NCBI RefSeq assembly: GCF_052045245.1
Contig: NZ_JBQEON010000001.1
Span: 124,001 to 188,000 of the forward strand
DNA length: 64,000 nucleotides
Direction of reading: 5' to 3'
DNA from: Burkholderia sp052045245
GTDB taxonomy: Bacteria > Pseudomonadota > Gammaproteobacteria > Burkholderiales > Burkholderiaceae
The notes under the pieces were generated by a model, which was not told the origin of the DNA, made no database searches, and worked only from the letters and a program-made list of their open reading frames with translations. Shown piece by piece: positions 53,812 through 62,470 of this stretch. How positions within the stretch are numbered: position 1 is the first letter of the stretch; every line of letters starts with the position of its first letter. A program made the translations under genes and the position numbers.

Positions 53812-53825
53812 AACCCGATGGTTAT
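53810..53825. promoter_or_regulatory. Palindrome at the start of the ArsR operon, likely operator
   Basis: ATAACC-CGAT-GGTTAT is a perfect 6+4+6 dyad, close to the sites bound by ArsR-type regulators of SRPBCC operons. It overlaps the start of the regulator gene, so binding would stop its transcription. Confidence 0.7.
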
Positions 53826-54510
53826 GGGTTGAAGGATAGTGGCCGAGCGGCACACGTCAAGGAGGAATTTCGCCGCGGACGTCGTCCGCGCGTGCCGCAT
53901 CCCGCATTCGCCACGACGGGCCGCCCGGCGCGGAACCTGCCTGCAACGAACGTCGGGAGCGCTTCGGGTTCGCTTCGGGTTCGTTTCCCGCCCGAATTCG
54001 AGCATTCCCTCTAATCGACTCACCCGACCCGCGAACCGAAAGCACGCTGCAAGACTCGGCCGCACGCTGTTCCACAGTTCGGGAAACGCTCGCTCCCGAC
54101 TGGCCCTGTTTTCGTGTATCCGCTTATCCGGACACCGTCGCGTGGGCGCCGCGACGGCGCTTGACCACATAGTGCAACGTGCGACGTGCCCACGACCGAT
54201 CGCGACCGATGCGGGCGCGCGGCGATTCGCTCCGTCATCGCGCGCATTCCGATGGCGCAACGAACGAGTCGTGCGTGCGAACGTCGTCGACCGTCGCGCG
54301 GTCGCGCCGCAAACCGGTTCCCTTTGCCGGCGGCCGCTATGGATGCATGAACGATGCAACGGATGCGCACGGGTACGCCGATGTCAGAACTGACAGCTAT
54401 GGAAACTGGCAGCTACCTGAACGGCACCGACGCCCTACGCTCGTCTGCGCTCGCGGCCCCACAAGGGCCGGGTGCTCCAGCAACGTCGTCTCTCCTAAAA
54501 AGGACTCCCG
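53812..54510. other. Intergenic region between the ArsR operon and the S53 protease
   Basis: About 700 bases, with divergent promoters expected at both ends. It includes the operator at 53810-53825 and an imperfect tandem GCTTCGGGTTC repeat near 53960. The open frames present are Arg/Cys-rich with no ribosome binding site, so I call no gene. Confidence 0.55.
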
Positions 54511-55536
54511 ATGAAAAGGAACGCCTGGTTTGCCCTCCCCCTTCCGTCGCCTCGCCGCCTTGCGTGCGCGGTCCCGCTCGTGTTCGCCGCCGGCGCGGCG
54601 CATGCGACGACGGACTGGGTCGACACCCACACGAAGGCCTTTCTGACCGGCCCGCAATTGATGGCGCGCAGCGCGGCGCCGTCGCTCGAACTCGCGGCCG
54701 GCGAGACGACCGACGTCGTCGTCAGCCTGAAGCTGCGCAACGCCGCGCAGCTCAAGCAGCTCGCACACGACGTGAACCGGCCCGGCAACGCGCATTACCG
54801 CCAGTACCTCACGCACGAGCAGTTCCTCGCCCGCTACGCGCCGACCGAAGCGCAGGTGAAATCGGTCGTCGACTATCTGCGCAAGAGCGGCTTCGTGAAC
54901 ATCGAAGTCGCGCCGAACCGGCTGCTGGTGTCCGCGCGCGGCACGGCCGGCACGGTGAAAACCGCATTCAACACGTCCCTCGTGCATTTCCAGTACGCCG
55001 GCCGCTCGGGCTTCGCGAACGCATCGACCGCGCAAGTGCCGCATGCGCTCGGCGGCATCGTCGGCTCGGTGCTGGGGCTGCAGAACGTCGCACGCGCACG
55101 GCCGATGCTGCGCATCGGCAACGTCGCGAAGCCGCAGGCGCTCGCGGCCGGCACGGCCACGGGCCACTATCCGAAGGAATTCCCGGGCCTCTACAACGCG
55201 ACCGGCGTGCCGACCGCGGCCGGCGTGACCGTCGGCATCGTCACGATCGGCGGCGTGTCGCAGACACTGCAGGACCTGAAGCAGTTCACGTCGGCCAACG
55301 GTTACGGCACGGTCTCGACCCAGACCGTGAAGACCAACGGCACCGGCACGACCGGCAGCTACAGCGACGACCCGAGCGGCCAGGGCGAATGGGATCTCGA
55401 CAGCCAGTCGATCGTCGGCTCGGCCGGCGGCCAGGTCGGCAAGCTGATGTTCTACATGGCGGACCTGAATGCCGCCGGCAATACCGGACTCACGCAGGCG
55501 TTCAACCGCGCGGTGTCGGACAACACCGCGAAAGTG
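54511..55536 (+). pseudogene. S53 (sedolisin) protease, 5' part, split by an IS element
   Basis: The first 342 codons of a secreted peptidase. They carry a signal peptide (residues 1-33), a Pro-kuma_activ propeptide (LKLRNAAQLKQLAHDVNRPG through about 190) and the start of the catalytic domain with the Glu/Asp pair E293 and D297 (GEWDLDSQ). The frame then runs into the element and stops after six foreign codons at 55557. The other catalytic residues lie past the element at 57075-57788. Without them the product cannot be active. Confidence 0.92.
55517..55536 (-). other. Flank expected to serve as TnpB guide, and matching insertion-site half
   Basis: These 20 bases lie just beyond the element's right end (read on the minus strand, starting CACTTTCGCGG). 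In related elements the omega-RNA runs on into this flank, which becomes the guide. In the uninterrupted protease gene the same bases directly follow TTGAT, so the guide would target the empty allele. Confidence 0.5.
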
Positions 55537-55680
55537 TTGACATCCTCCCCCGCCTGAAGGCGGTGGATTCCTGCCGCGTCTGAAGCGATGATGCTTGCCT
55601 CAGATCGCCTCGGCGGGTTCCTGCTTCACGGAGCGGCCCGACTGCACCGGCTCTCCACAGGCTGCAACGCGGTGTCCCCG
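55537..55680 (-). ncRNA. Putative omega-RNA (reRNA) of the TnpB element
   Basis: The 3' end of tnpB and the following 63 bases form the usual guide-RNA scaffold region. Its end shows the conserved hairpin CCGCC-TTCA-GGCGG (55550-55563) and finishes GGAGGATGTCAA at the element boundary. The 5' end is a rough guess from known omega-RNA lengths. Confidence 0.5.
55550..55563 (-). repeat. Right-end subterminal hairpin of the element
   Basis: CCGCC-TGAA-GGCGG, 13 bases inside the right end. In IS605-type elements such hairpins are bound by TnpA and also form the omega-RNA end. Confidence 0.7.
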
Positions 55681-56802
55681 CGCCAGTATGTTGATCGCAC
55701 CGACCACATCGGCATGGTCCTCATGACCGCACGCGACGCAGCGGAATGCGGCCTGCGTTTGCCGGTTTTCGGTGCTCACTGATTCGCAGGCCGGGCATGT
55801 GCGACTCGTATTCGCCGGCGGCACGGCGATGAGCCAGCCGCCATTCCACGTCAGCTTATAGTCCAGCTGACGACGAAATTCGAACCACCCCTGATCGAGG
55901 ATGGCTTTGTTCAGGCCGGATTTGGCCCGAACGTTTTTGCCCGGCGCATCGGGGCTGCCAGCCGCCGACCTCGACATGTTGCGTACCTGCAAGTCCTCGA
56001 TGCACACCATCGCGTGTTTTTTGCTGATCGTGGTCGTGGCTTTGTGCAGGTAGTCGCGGCGAGCGTTGCCGATGCCGGCATGGATACGCTGGATGCGCGC
56101 CTTTGCCTTCTTCCAGTTGTTGCTGAACTTGACCTTTCGGCTCATCGCCCGCTGCGCACGACGCAGCCTGGCCTCGTGCCGCTTGAAGCTGTTGAGCGGC
56201 GCGAGAAAGCTGCCGTCGCTCAGGGTGGCAAACCGTGCGATGCCCATATCGATGCCGATCGCGCTGGTGGCCTGCGGCACCGGCTGCGCGACTTCACGCG
56301 CGGTCTGGATCGATACGAACCATTTGCCCGCGTTTCGCGACGCGGTGGCATTACGCACTTCGCCCAACACATCCCGACTGTTGCGATAACGGAGCCAGCC
56401 AAGCTTGGGCAGAAAGATGCGGTTGTTGACCTGATCGAGCTTGATCTGCTTCGAGTCCGGGTAGCGAAAGCTGTCGCTGCGCCCCTTCTTCTTGAAGCGC
56501 GGGAACGCCGCACGCTTGGCGAAGAAGTTCTTGTACGCGCGCTCCAGATCCTTGAGTGCGTGTTGGAGCGGATGCACCGGGGCGTCTTTGAGCCAAGGTG
56601 TGTCCGTACCGTTGCGCCACGCCGTCAGGTGCTTTGCCATTGCCACATACCCGATGAACGTGCCGCCCGCCTCGTGGTTTTCCTTCTGCAACGCCAGCGC
56701 CTTGTTGAAAACGAACCGGCATGCCCCGGCGAAGCGGCACATCTTGCGCTGCTGCTCGCCGTTAGGCACCAGTTCGAACTTGAAAGCCTGGAGTCGTTGC
56801 AT
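55600..56802 (-). CDS. tnpB: TnpB, RNA-guided RuvC-like nuclease
   Basis: Predicted 400-aa intact TnpB. The RuvC residues are D185 (AIGIDMGIARFATLSDG), E269 (MVCIEDLQVRN) and D365 (HADVVGAINI). A four-cysteine zinc finger lies between them (C336, C339, C355, C358). MQRLQAFKFELVPNGEQ is the usual N-terminus; a frame extension of eight codons upstream is not needed. TnpB proteins cut DNA matching the guide next to the element's target motif and help keep the element in place. All expected catalytic residues are present, so it may still be active although its tnpA is broken. Confidence 0.92.
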   Translation of the reverse strand: MQRLQAFKFELVPNGEQQRKMCRFAGACRFVFNKALALQKENHEAGGTFIGYVAMAKHLTAWRNGTDTPWLKDAPVHPLQHALKDLERAYKNFFAKRAAFPRFKKKGRSDSFRYPDSKQIKLDQVNNRIFLPKLGWLRYRNSRDVLGEVRNATASRNAGKWFVSIQTAREVAQPVPQATSAIGIDMGIARFATLSDGSFLAPLNSFKRHEARLRRAQRAMSRKVKFSNNWKKAKARIQRIHAGIGNARRDYLHKATTTISKKHAMVCIEDLQVRNMSRSAAGSPDAPGKNVRAKSGLNKAILDQGWFEFRRQLDYKLTWNGGWLIAVPPANTSRTCPACESVSTENRQTQAAFRCVACGHEDHADVVGAINILARGHRVAACGEPVQSGRSVKQEPAEAI

Positions 56803-56828
56803 CGGGCCATTGTATGCTTGGCCCACAA

Positions 56829-57063
56829 GTGAGAGTCAAGCCATTCGATGTGGTCGCCATTGCATCTTTCTGATGCGCGTGCATTTTGCCATCCTGACCA
56901 AGTACCGGCGAGATGTGTTGCCCAAGGAAATTCTGGACAACATGCGCAGCATCTTCAAATCGTCCGCCAATACATCGAACAGCAAAAAACTCCGCATCAG
57001 CGGCCGCAAAGGACGCCTACGGCGTCCGCGCTATCCTTCCCCGTCCTGAAGAACGAGGTTTGA
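56829..57063 (+). pseudogene. tnpA: tnpA (Y1 transposase) remnant
   Basis: Three fragments of an IS200-type transposase remain in different frames. VRVKPFDVVAIASF begins at 56829, MRVHFAILTKYRRDVLPKEI at 56873 after a one-base frameshift, and then IVRQYIEQQKTP, the C-terminal part with the catalytic-tyrosine helix, fused at about 56955. The middle, including the HUH motif, is deleted. The remnant is divergent from tnpB, as in IS605. The element can no longer move without a TnpA supplied from elsewhere. Confidence 0.85.
57011..57027 (-). repeat. Left-end subterminal hairpin of the element
   Basis: GGACGCC-TAC-GGCGTCC is a perfect 7-bp stem about 50 bases inside the left end, matching the position of TnpA-binding hairpins in this family. 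Confidence 0.7.
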
Positions 57064-57074
57064 CGCGCATTCAG

Positions 57075-57788
57075 ATCAACGTCTCGCTCGGCTGGTGCGA
57101 GACGGACGCGAACGCAGACGGCACGATCGACGCCGAAGAGCAGATCTTCACGACGGCCGCCGCGCAAGGCCAGACGTTCTCGGTGTCGTCCGGCGACGAA
57201 GGCGTGTACGAGTGCAACAACCGCGGCTATCCGGACGGCGCGAACTACACGGTGTCGTGGCCGGCCGCGTCGCCGCACGTGCTCGCGATCGGCGGCACGA
57301 CGCTGTACACGACGTCGGCGGGTGCGTTCTCGAACGAAACGGTGTGGAACGAAGGCCTCGACGCGAACGGCAAGCTATGGGCGACGGGCGGCGGCGTCAG
57401 CACGGTGCTGCCGGCGCCGGCGTGGCAGTCGGGCAGCAACCGTCAGTTGCCCGACGTGTCGTTCGACGCCGCGCAAAGCACGGGCGCGTACATCTACAAC
57501 TACGGCCAGTTGCAGCAGATCGGCGGCACGAGCCTCGCCGCACCGATCTTCACCGGCTTCTGGGCGCGCCTGCTCGCGGCGAACGGCACGGGCCTCGGTT
57601 TCCCGGCCGGCAACTTCTATGCGGACATCCCGTCGAACCCGTCGCTCGTGCGCCATGACGTCGTGTCGGGGAACAACGGCTATCAGGGGTATGGCTACAA
57701 CGCAGGCACCGGCCGGGATCTGACGACCGGCTTCGGCAGCCTGAACATCGCGAACCTCAACACGCTGATCAAGACGGGCGGCTTCTGA
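57075..57788 (+). pseudogene. S53 (sedolisin) protease, 3' part
   Basis: This carries the remaining 237 codons and the stop of the interrupted protease. It continues INVSLGWCETDANADGT and contains D383 (SVSSGDEG, the oxyanion-hole Asp) and the nucleophile S495 (GGTSLAAP), numbered on the joined 579-aa protein. Joining 54511-55536 to 57075-57788 gives one uninterrupted frame, so the gene was intact before insertion and the insertion looks recent. No promoter or start is seen for separate expression of this part. Confidence 0.92.
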
Positions 57789-57801
57789 GTGCGATGTGAC
57801 G

Positions 57802-57835
57802 GCCGGCGCGCGCGTCAGCGGCCTCGCGCGCCGGC
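57802..57835. terminator. Hairpin between the convergent protease and permease genes
   Basis: GCCGGCGCGCG and its exact complement form an 11-bp stem with a 12-base loop. No T run follows on either strand, so it may act as a weak bidirectional barrier. Confidence 0.45.
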
Positions 57836-57876
57836 TTGCGACGAGGATACCGCGCGGCCGGCGCGCCCGTGCCGCG

Positions 57877-58722
57877 TCACGTCACCGCGCGCCGCGCGTT
57901 GCGTCCGCGCAGCCACTCGAGCGCGAGCAGCAGGCTCGTCGAGAAGACGATCAGGATCGTCGCGAGCGCGGCGATCGTCGGGCTGATGTTCTCGCGGATG
58001 CCGGTGAACATCTGGCGCGGCAGCGTCGTCTGGTCCGCGCCCGCGAGGAACAGCGTGACGACGACTTCGTCGAACGACGTCGCGAACGCGAACAGCGCGC
58101 CCGACATCACGCCCGGCGCGATCACCGGCAGCGTCACGCGGAAGAACGTCGTGACGGGATTCGCGCCGAGCGACAGGCTCGCACGCACCAGGTTCTGGTT
58201 GAAGCCCTGCAGCGTCGCGGCCACCGTCGTCACGACGAACGGCACGCCGAGCGCCGCGTGCGCGGCGATCAGCCCGGTGTAGGTATTGGCGAGCCCGAGC
58301 GGCGCGAAGAACAGGTACATGCCGACGCCGACCACGACGACCGGCACGATCATCGGCGACAGCAGCACGGCCATCAGCAGCCCCTTGCCGCGGAAGTCCG
58401 CTTTCGTCAGGCCGATCGCGGCGAGCGTGCCGAGCACGGTCGCGACGATCGTCGCCGACGGCGCGACGATGAAGCTGTTCTTCGCGGCCATCCGCCACTC
58501 GTCGGATGCGATCAGGTTCTCGTACCAGCGCATCGAGAAGCCCGGGATCGGATACACGAGGAACGTGCTCGACGAAAACGACAGCGGCACGATCGCGAGC
58601 ACCGGCAGGATCAGGTACAGCAGCGTCAGCACGACGAGCACGCGCAGCGCGACATACCACGCGCGCTCGACGAACGACATGTGCGGCGCGAACAGCGGCC
58701 TGGCGAGTTTCATGGTCGGCAT
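57877..58722 (-). CDS. ABC transporter permease, PotC-type
   Basis: Predicted 281-aa inner-membrane permease with six helices. The coupling motif is ASLSLGANPVTTFFRVTLPVI (EAA-like), placed near residue 190. SFSSSTFLVYPIPGFSMRWYENL is typical of PotC proteins. It is the last gene of a four-gene operon read from 62361 and pairs with the PotB-type permease. Confidence 0.92.
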   Translation of the reverse strand: MPTMKLARPLFAPHMSFVERAWYVALRVLVVLTLLYLILPVLAIVPLSFSSSTFLVYPIPGFSMRWYENLIASDEWRMAAKNSFIVAPSATIVATVLGTLAAIGLTKADFRGKGLLMAVLLSPMIVPVVVVGVGMYLFFAPLGLANTYTGLIAAHAALGVPFVVTTVAATLQGFNQNLVRASLSLGANPVTTFFRVTLPVIAPGVMSGALFAFATSFDEVVVTLFLAGADQTTLPRQMFTGIRENISPTIAALATILIVFSTSLLLALEWLRGRNARRAVT

Positions 58723-58759
58723 CCCCTTTCCGTTTCCGTATTCGTGTTCCGCCCGGCGC

Positions 58760-60025
58760 TCAGCCGAGGCTCACGTTGGTGCGCGTGAAGCGCCCGTACA
58801 CCGCATACAGCACCAGCGTCGCCGCGAGCAGCAGCCCGCCGAGCGCGCACGCCATGCCCCAGTTGATCGTCACGTTGGTGAAGTACGCGACGTAGTAGCT
58901 GACCATCTGGTCGTTCGGCCCGCCGAGCAGCGCCGGCGTGATGTAGTAGCCGATCGCGAGGATGAACACGAGCAGCGCGCCCGCGCCGACGCCCGGATAG
59001 GTCTGCGGCACGTACACGCGCCAGAACGCGGCGAACGGATGGCTGCCGAGCGACACGGCCGCGCGCTGGTAGGTCGGCGGGATCGATTTCATCACGCTGT
59101 AGAGCGGCAGGATCATGAACGGCAGCAGGATGTGCGTCATCGAGATGTACACGCCGACGCGATTGAACAGCAGCGCCAGTGGATGCGAAATGAGCCCGCT
59201 GCCGATCAGCGCGGTGTTGATCAGCCCTTCGCTCTGCAGCAGCACGATCCACGCGGCGACGCGCACCAGCACCGACGTCCAGAACGGAATCAGCACGAGG
59301 ATCATCACGAGGTTCGCGCGGCGCTCCGACAGCGTCGAGATCCAGTATGCGAGCGGATAGCCGAGCAGCAGCGCGAACAGCGTGACCGCGACGCCGATCA
59401 CGAACGTGCGGCCGAAAATCGCGAGATAGATCGACTGGTCGGGATCGGCCTGCACGATCCGGCCGAAGCCGTCCTGCTTGTGGTCGAGCGCGGCGAGCAG
59501 GTAGAACGGCGACACCTGGCTGCCGTTCTTCGCGATCGACTGCCAGTATGCGACGTCGCCCCAGCGTGCATCGAGGTCGATGAACTTCGCACGGGTCTGC
59601 GCGGGCGTCAGCGCCGCGGCGCCGGCACTGTCGTCGCCCTTCAGCGGCATCGCGCGCGCCGTCTTCGCGACGAGCGAGCGATAACCGGGAATTTCGGTGT
59701 TCAGGCGCCGCGCGAGCGCGCCCATCGCCTCGCTGTCGGCGACTTTCGTCATGTCGGCCGCGAGCGCGACATATGCGGCATCGGCCGGCGGCGCCTTGCG
59801 GTCCCAGCCCGACAGCGCGGCGATGGTGTTCGGCAGCGCGGTCGCGATCTCGGGGTTCTGCACGGCGCGCGTGAGCAGCGTGCCGATCGGCACGACGAAG
59901 ACGAGCAGCAGGAAGATCGCGAGCGGCGCGATCAGCAGCAACGCCATCGTGCGCTTGCGGGCCTCGGCGGCCTTCAGCTCGCGCTTGAGCGCGACTGTCG
60001 ACGGCGAGGAAGGAGCGATCGTCAT
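58760..60025 (-). CDS. ABC transporter permease, PotB-type, with periplasmic insertion
   Basis: Predicted 421-aa permease, longer than the usual 280-310. A cytoplasmic N-terminus and first helix (ALLLIAPLAIFLLLVFVVPIG) are followed by a periplasmic insertion of roughly 130 residues (about 55-190) before the five-helix core. The EAA-like loop is RAAVSLGSHPFAAFWRVYVPQ. Start 60025 (ATG) is used; an in-frame TTG three codons earlier has a better-placed GGAGAGAA. It lies between the binding protein and the PotC-type gene. Confidence 0.9.
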   Translation of the reverse strand: MTIAPSSPSTVALKRELKAAEARKRTMALLLIAPLAIFLLLVFVVPIGTLLTRAVQNPEIATALPNTIAALSGWDRKAPPADAAYVALAADMTKVADSEAMGALARRLNTEIPGYRSLVAKTARAMPLKGDDSAGAAALTPAQTRAKFIDLDARWGDVAYWQSIAKNGSQVSPFYLLAALDHKQDGFGRIVQADPDQSIYLAIFGRTFVIGVAVTLFALLLGYPLAYWISTLSERRANLVMILVLIPFWTSVLVRVAAWIVLLQSEGLINTALIGSGLISHPLALLFNRVGVYISMTHILLPFMILPLYSVMKSIPPTYQRAAVSLGSHPFAAFWRVYVPQTYPGVGAGALLVFILAIGYYITPALLGGPNDQMVSYYVAYFTNVTINWGMACALGGLLLAATLVLYAVYGRFTRTNVSLG

Positions 60026-60127
60026 CGTGTTCAACGGTTCTCTCCGGCCGGGCTCGATCCGGCGGAATGCCGCGCGACGCGTTCGGCGCGCCGCGCGGCA
60101 GGTTGCATCAGGACACCTGAACGGCGC

Positions 60128-61174
60128 TTACTTCGTCGCCCATGCGGCGAAGCGCTGCTCGAGCTCGTCGCTGTGATCGGTCCAGAAACCGATGTCCTCC
60201 AGCACCGCGTTCTTGCCGTTGGCCGGCGAGTTCGGCAGGTTCGCGAGCGTCTTCGCGTCGAGCGACTTGATCGCCGCGACGTTCGCGGGGCCGTACGCGA
60301 TGTGCTGCGCATACCCTTGCTGCGGCTTCGGCGTCAGCGTGTACGCGATGTACTGCTCGGCCAGCGCCTTGTTCGGCGAGCCCTTCGGAATCGCCCAGTA
60401 GTCGAGGTCGTAGATGCTGCCGTTCCACACGACCTTCAGGTTCTTGCCTTCCTTCTGCGCGGCATCGATGCGGCCGTTGTACGCGGTCGACATCACGACG
60501 TCGCCGGCCACCAGGAACTGCGGCGGCTGCGCGCCCGCTTCCCACCACTGGATGTACGGCTTCAGCTCGTCGAGCTTCTTGAACGCGCGATCCTGGCCGG
60601 CCTTCGTGCCGAGCACCTTGTATACGTCCTTCGTCGGGACGCCGTCGGCCATCAGCGCGAACTCGAGGTTGTAACGCGCGCCCTTGCGCATCCCGCGCTT
60701 GCCGGGGAATTTCTTCACGTTCCAGAAATCGGCCCAGCCGGCCGGCGCGCTCTTCAGCTTGTCCGCGTTGTACGACAGCGCGGTCGACCACACGAAGAAG
60801 CCGACGCCGCACACCTGCGGCGATTCCGGAATCAGGTCGGACTTCTTCGCGATCTTCGACCAGTCGAGCTTCTCGTACAGCCCTTCGTCGCAGCCGCGGT
60901 TCAGGTCGCCCGATTCGACTTCGACCACGTCCCAGTTGACGTGCTTCGCCTCGACCATCGCCTTCACTTTCGCCTGCTCGCCGTTGTACTCGACGGCCGT
61001 GACCTTGTTGCCGGTCGACTTCTCGAACGGCTGGTTGAACGCGGCCTTCTGCGCGTCGCCGTTCGCGCCGCCGAAGTTGACGACCGTGAGTTCGGCCGCC
61101 GTGGCCGATGCGCCGACGACGGCGAGCGCCAATGCGAGCGCGGTGCGCCGCGCGGTAAAGCTTGCTCGGTTCAT
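60128..61174 (-). CDS. ABC transporter periplasmic binding protein, PotD/PotF-type
   Basis: Predicted 348-aa exported protein. Residues 1-27 are a signal peptide (RRTALALALAVVGASATA). The mature part (AELTVVNFGGANGDAQKAAF, DVVEVESGDLNRGCDEGLYEKLDW) has the layout of spermidine/putrescine-binding proteins, with two conserved cysteines (CDEG and QVCGVGF). GGAGAGGAAC precedes the ATG. The ligand is likely a polyamine or a related amine but is not proven. Confidence 0.9.
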   Translation of the reverse strand: MNRASFTARRTALALALAVVGASATAAELTVVNFGGANGDAQKAAFNQPFEKSTGNKVTAVEYNGEQAKVKAMVEAKHVNWDVVEVESGDLNRGCDEGLYEKLDWSKIAKKSDLIPESPQVCGVGFFVWSTALSYNADKLKSAPAGWADFWNVKKFPGKRGMRKGARYNLEFALMADGVPTKDVYKVLGTKAGQDRAFKKLDELKPYIQWWEAGAQPPQFLVAGDVVMSTAYNGRIDAAQKEGKNLKVVWNGSIYDLDYWAIPKGSPNKALAEQYIAYTLTPKPQQGYAQHIAYGPANVAAIKSLDAKTLANLPNSPANGKNAVLEDIGFWTDHSDELEQRFAAWATK

Positions 61175-61266
61175 GGTGGTTCCTCTCCTCTCGTGGTGGA
61201 AGTGGGCTTTGTTGTTGACGACGTGCTGCGGAAAAACGGAAAGACGGGAAACGGCAAAAGCCTGCG

Positions 61267-62361
61267 TCACGCGAACACGCGCAGGTGCTCGGGCGAGAAT
61301 GCGAGCGATACCGGCGTGCCGGGCGAGAACGCGTCGAGCGCGCCCGTGCCGAGCGGCACCTTCACGAAGCATTCGTCCTGGCCCGGCAGCGCGCAGCGCA
61401 TCCGCACGTGATCGCCGAAATAGATGAGGCTGCGCGCCTCGCCGGTCACGCGATTGGCGGTGCCGCCATTCATATGCCCGTTCGCGAGGCTCATGCGTTC
61501 GGGACGGATGCACGCAACGGCCGGCGCGCCTTCGGCGGCGTCGCCGATGCGGCGTCCGACGAGCTGCGTGCCGTCGTCGAGCCGGAAGTCGCAGAATTCG
61601 CCGTCGACGCGCGCGATGGTGCCGCGCAGGCGGTTGCTGTCGCCGATGAAGTTCGCGACGAACTCGTTGCACGGCGATTCGTACAGGCGGTCGACGGTAT
61701 CGAGCTGCTGCACGATGCCCTTGTCGAACACGGCGACGCGATCCGACATCGTCAGCGCCTCGCCCTGGTCGTGCGTCACGTAGACGAAGGTCACGCCGAG
61801 CTTCTCGTGCAGCGCCTTCAGTTCGTACTGCATGTGTTCGCGCAACTGCTTGTCGAGCGCGCCGAGCGGCTCGTCCATGAGCACGAGCTTCGGCTCGAAC
61901 ACGAGCGCACGGGCAAGCGCGATGCGCTGCTGCTGGCCGCCCGACAGCTGCGCCGGATAGCGCTTCGCGAAGCGTTCCATCTGCACCATCTTCAGCGCAT
62001 GCGCGACGCGCTCCGCGCGCTCGGCCGCCGACAGCTTGCGCACCGTCAACGGATACGCGACGTTCTGCTCGACCGTCAGGTGCGGGAACAGCGCGTAGTT
62101 CTGGAACACCATGCCGATGTTGCGCTTGTGCGGCGGCACGGTATTCAGCAGCTCGCCGTCGAGGCGAATCTCGCCGCCCGTCGGAAACTCGAAGCCCGCC
62201 AGCATCATCAGGCAGGTGGTCTTGCCCGAGCCGGACGGCCCGAGCAGCGTCAGGAATTCCCCTCGGTGGATGTCGAGGTCGAGCGATTTGACGACCAGCG
62301 TCTCGCCGTCGTAGGTCTTCCGCACGCCGCGAAAGCTGACGATCACATCATCGGACTTCAT
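61267..62361 (-). CDS. ABC transporter ATPase, PotA-type
   Basis: Predicted 364-aa ATPase. Walker A GPSGSGKTT is at residues 41-49, QLSGGQQQRIALARAL is the ABC signature, LVLMDEPLGALD the Walker B. A TOBE domain follows at the C-terminus, as in importers for polyamines and related solutes. The start at 62361 has AAGGGG 9 bases upstream; the TTG nine codons earlier is not preferred. It is the first gene of the operon and is divergent from the MocR gene. Confidence 0.93.
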   Translation of the reverse strand: MKSDDVIVSFRGVRKTYDGETLVVKSLDLDIHRGEFLTLLGPSGSGKTTCLMMLAGFEFPTGGEIRLDGELLNTVPPHKRNIGMVFQNYALFPHLTVEQNVAYPLTVRKLSAAERAERVAHALKMVQMERFAKRYPAQLSGGQQQRIALARALVFEPKLVLMDEPLGALDKQLREHMQYELKALHEKLGVTFVYVTHDQGEALTMSDRVAVFDKGIVQQLDTVDRLYESPCNEFVANFIGDSNRLRGTIARVDGEFCDFRLDDGTQLVGRRIGDAAEGAPAVACIRPERMSLANGHMNGGTANRVTGEARSLIYFGDHVRMRCALPGQDECFVKVPLGTGALDAFSPGTPVSLAFSPEHLRVFA

Positions 62362-62400
62362 CGTGGCTGTCCCCTTGCTGCGCGACAATCAATTTTGAGA

Positions 62401-62470
62401 TGGACCCACTATACGGCGCGCACGGTTCTATACTAGGGAACCATTTCAATATTCCCAGTGGGACCACTTT
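62401..62470. promoter_or_regulatory. Repeated motif in the potA/mocR control region
   Basis: TGGACCCACTAT (62401-62412) and TGGGACCACTTT (62459-62470) are related direct repeats, and AGGGAACCATTT (62435-62446) may be a third. TATACT (62429-62434) is a good -10 for the MocR gene and lies between them. MocR regulators often bind direct repeats, so these may be its sites. Confidence 0.5.

Larger units (their letters stand above)
55537..57074 (-). mobile_element. IS200/IS605-family element with tnpB and decayed tnpA
   Basis: The element is 1538 bp and splits the S53 protease gene without target duplication, as this family does. Orientation follows tnpB: the left end is at 57074, flanked by TTGAT on the minus strand (ATCAA 57075-57079), and the right end at 55537 finishes in GTCAA. 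Subterminal hairpins are at 57011-57027 (GGACGCC-TAC-GGCGTCC) and 55550-55563. Boundaries were set by restoring the protease frame, which closes exactly, so they are reliable to a few bases. Confidence 0.9.

Noticed and set aside
53854..54510. Candidate genes between the ArsR operon and the protease
   Set aside because: Overlapping frames on both strands are Arg- or Cys-rich, without ribosome binding sites or recognisable domains.
55537..57074. Composite transposon or group II intron splitting the protease
   Set aside because: There is no reverse transcriptase, no inverted terminal repeats and no target duplication; TnpB and the terminal hairpins show an IS200/IS605-type element.
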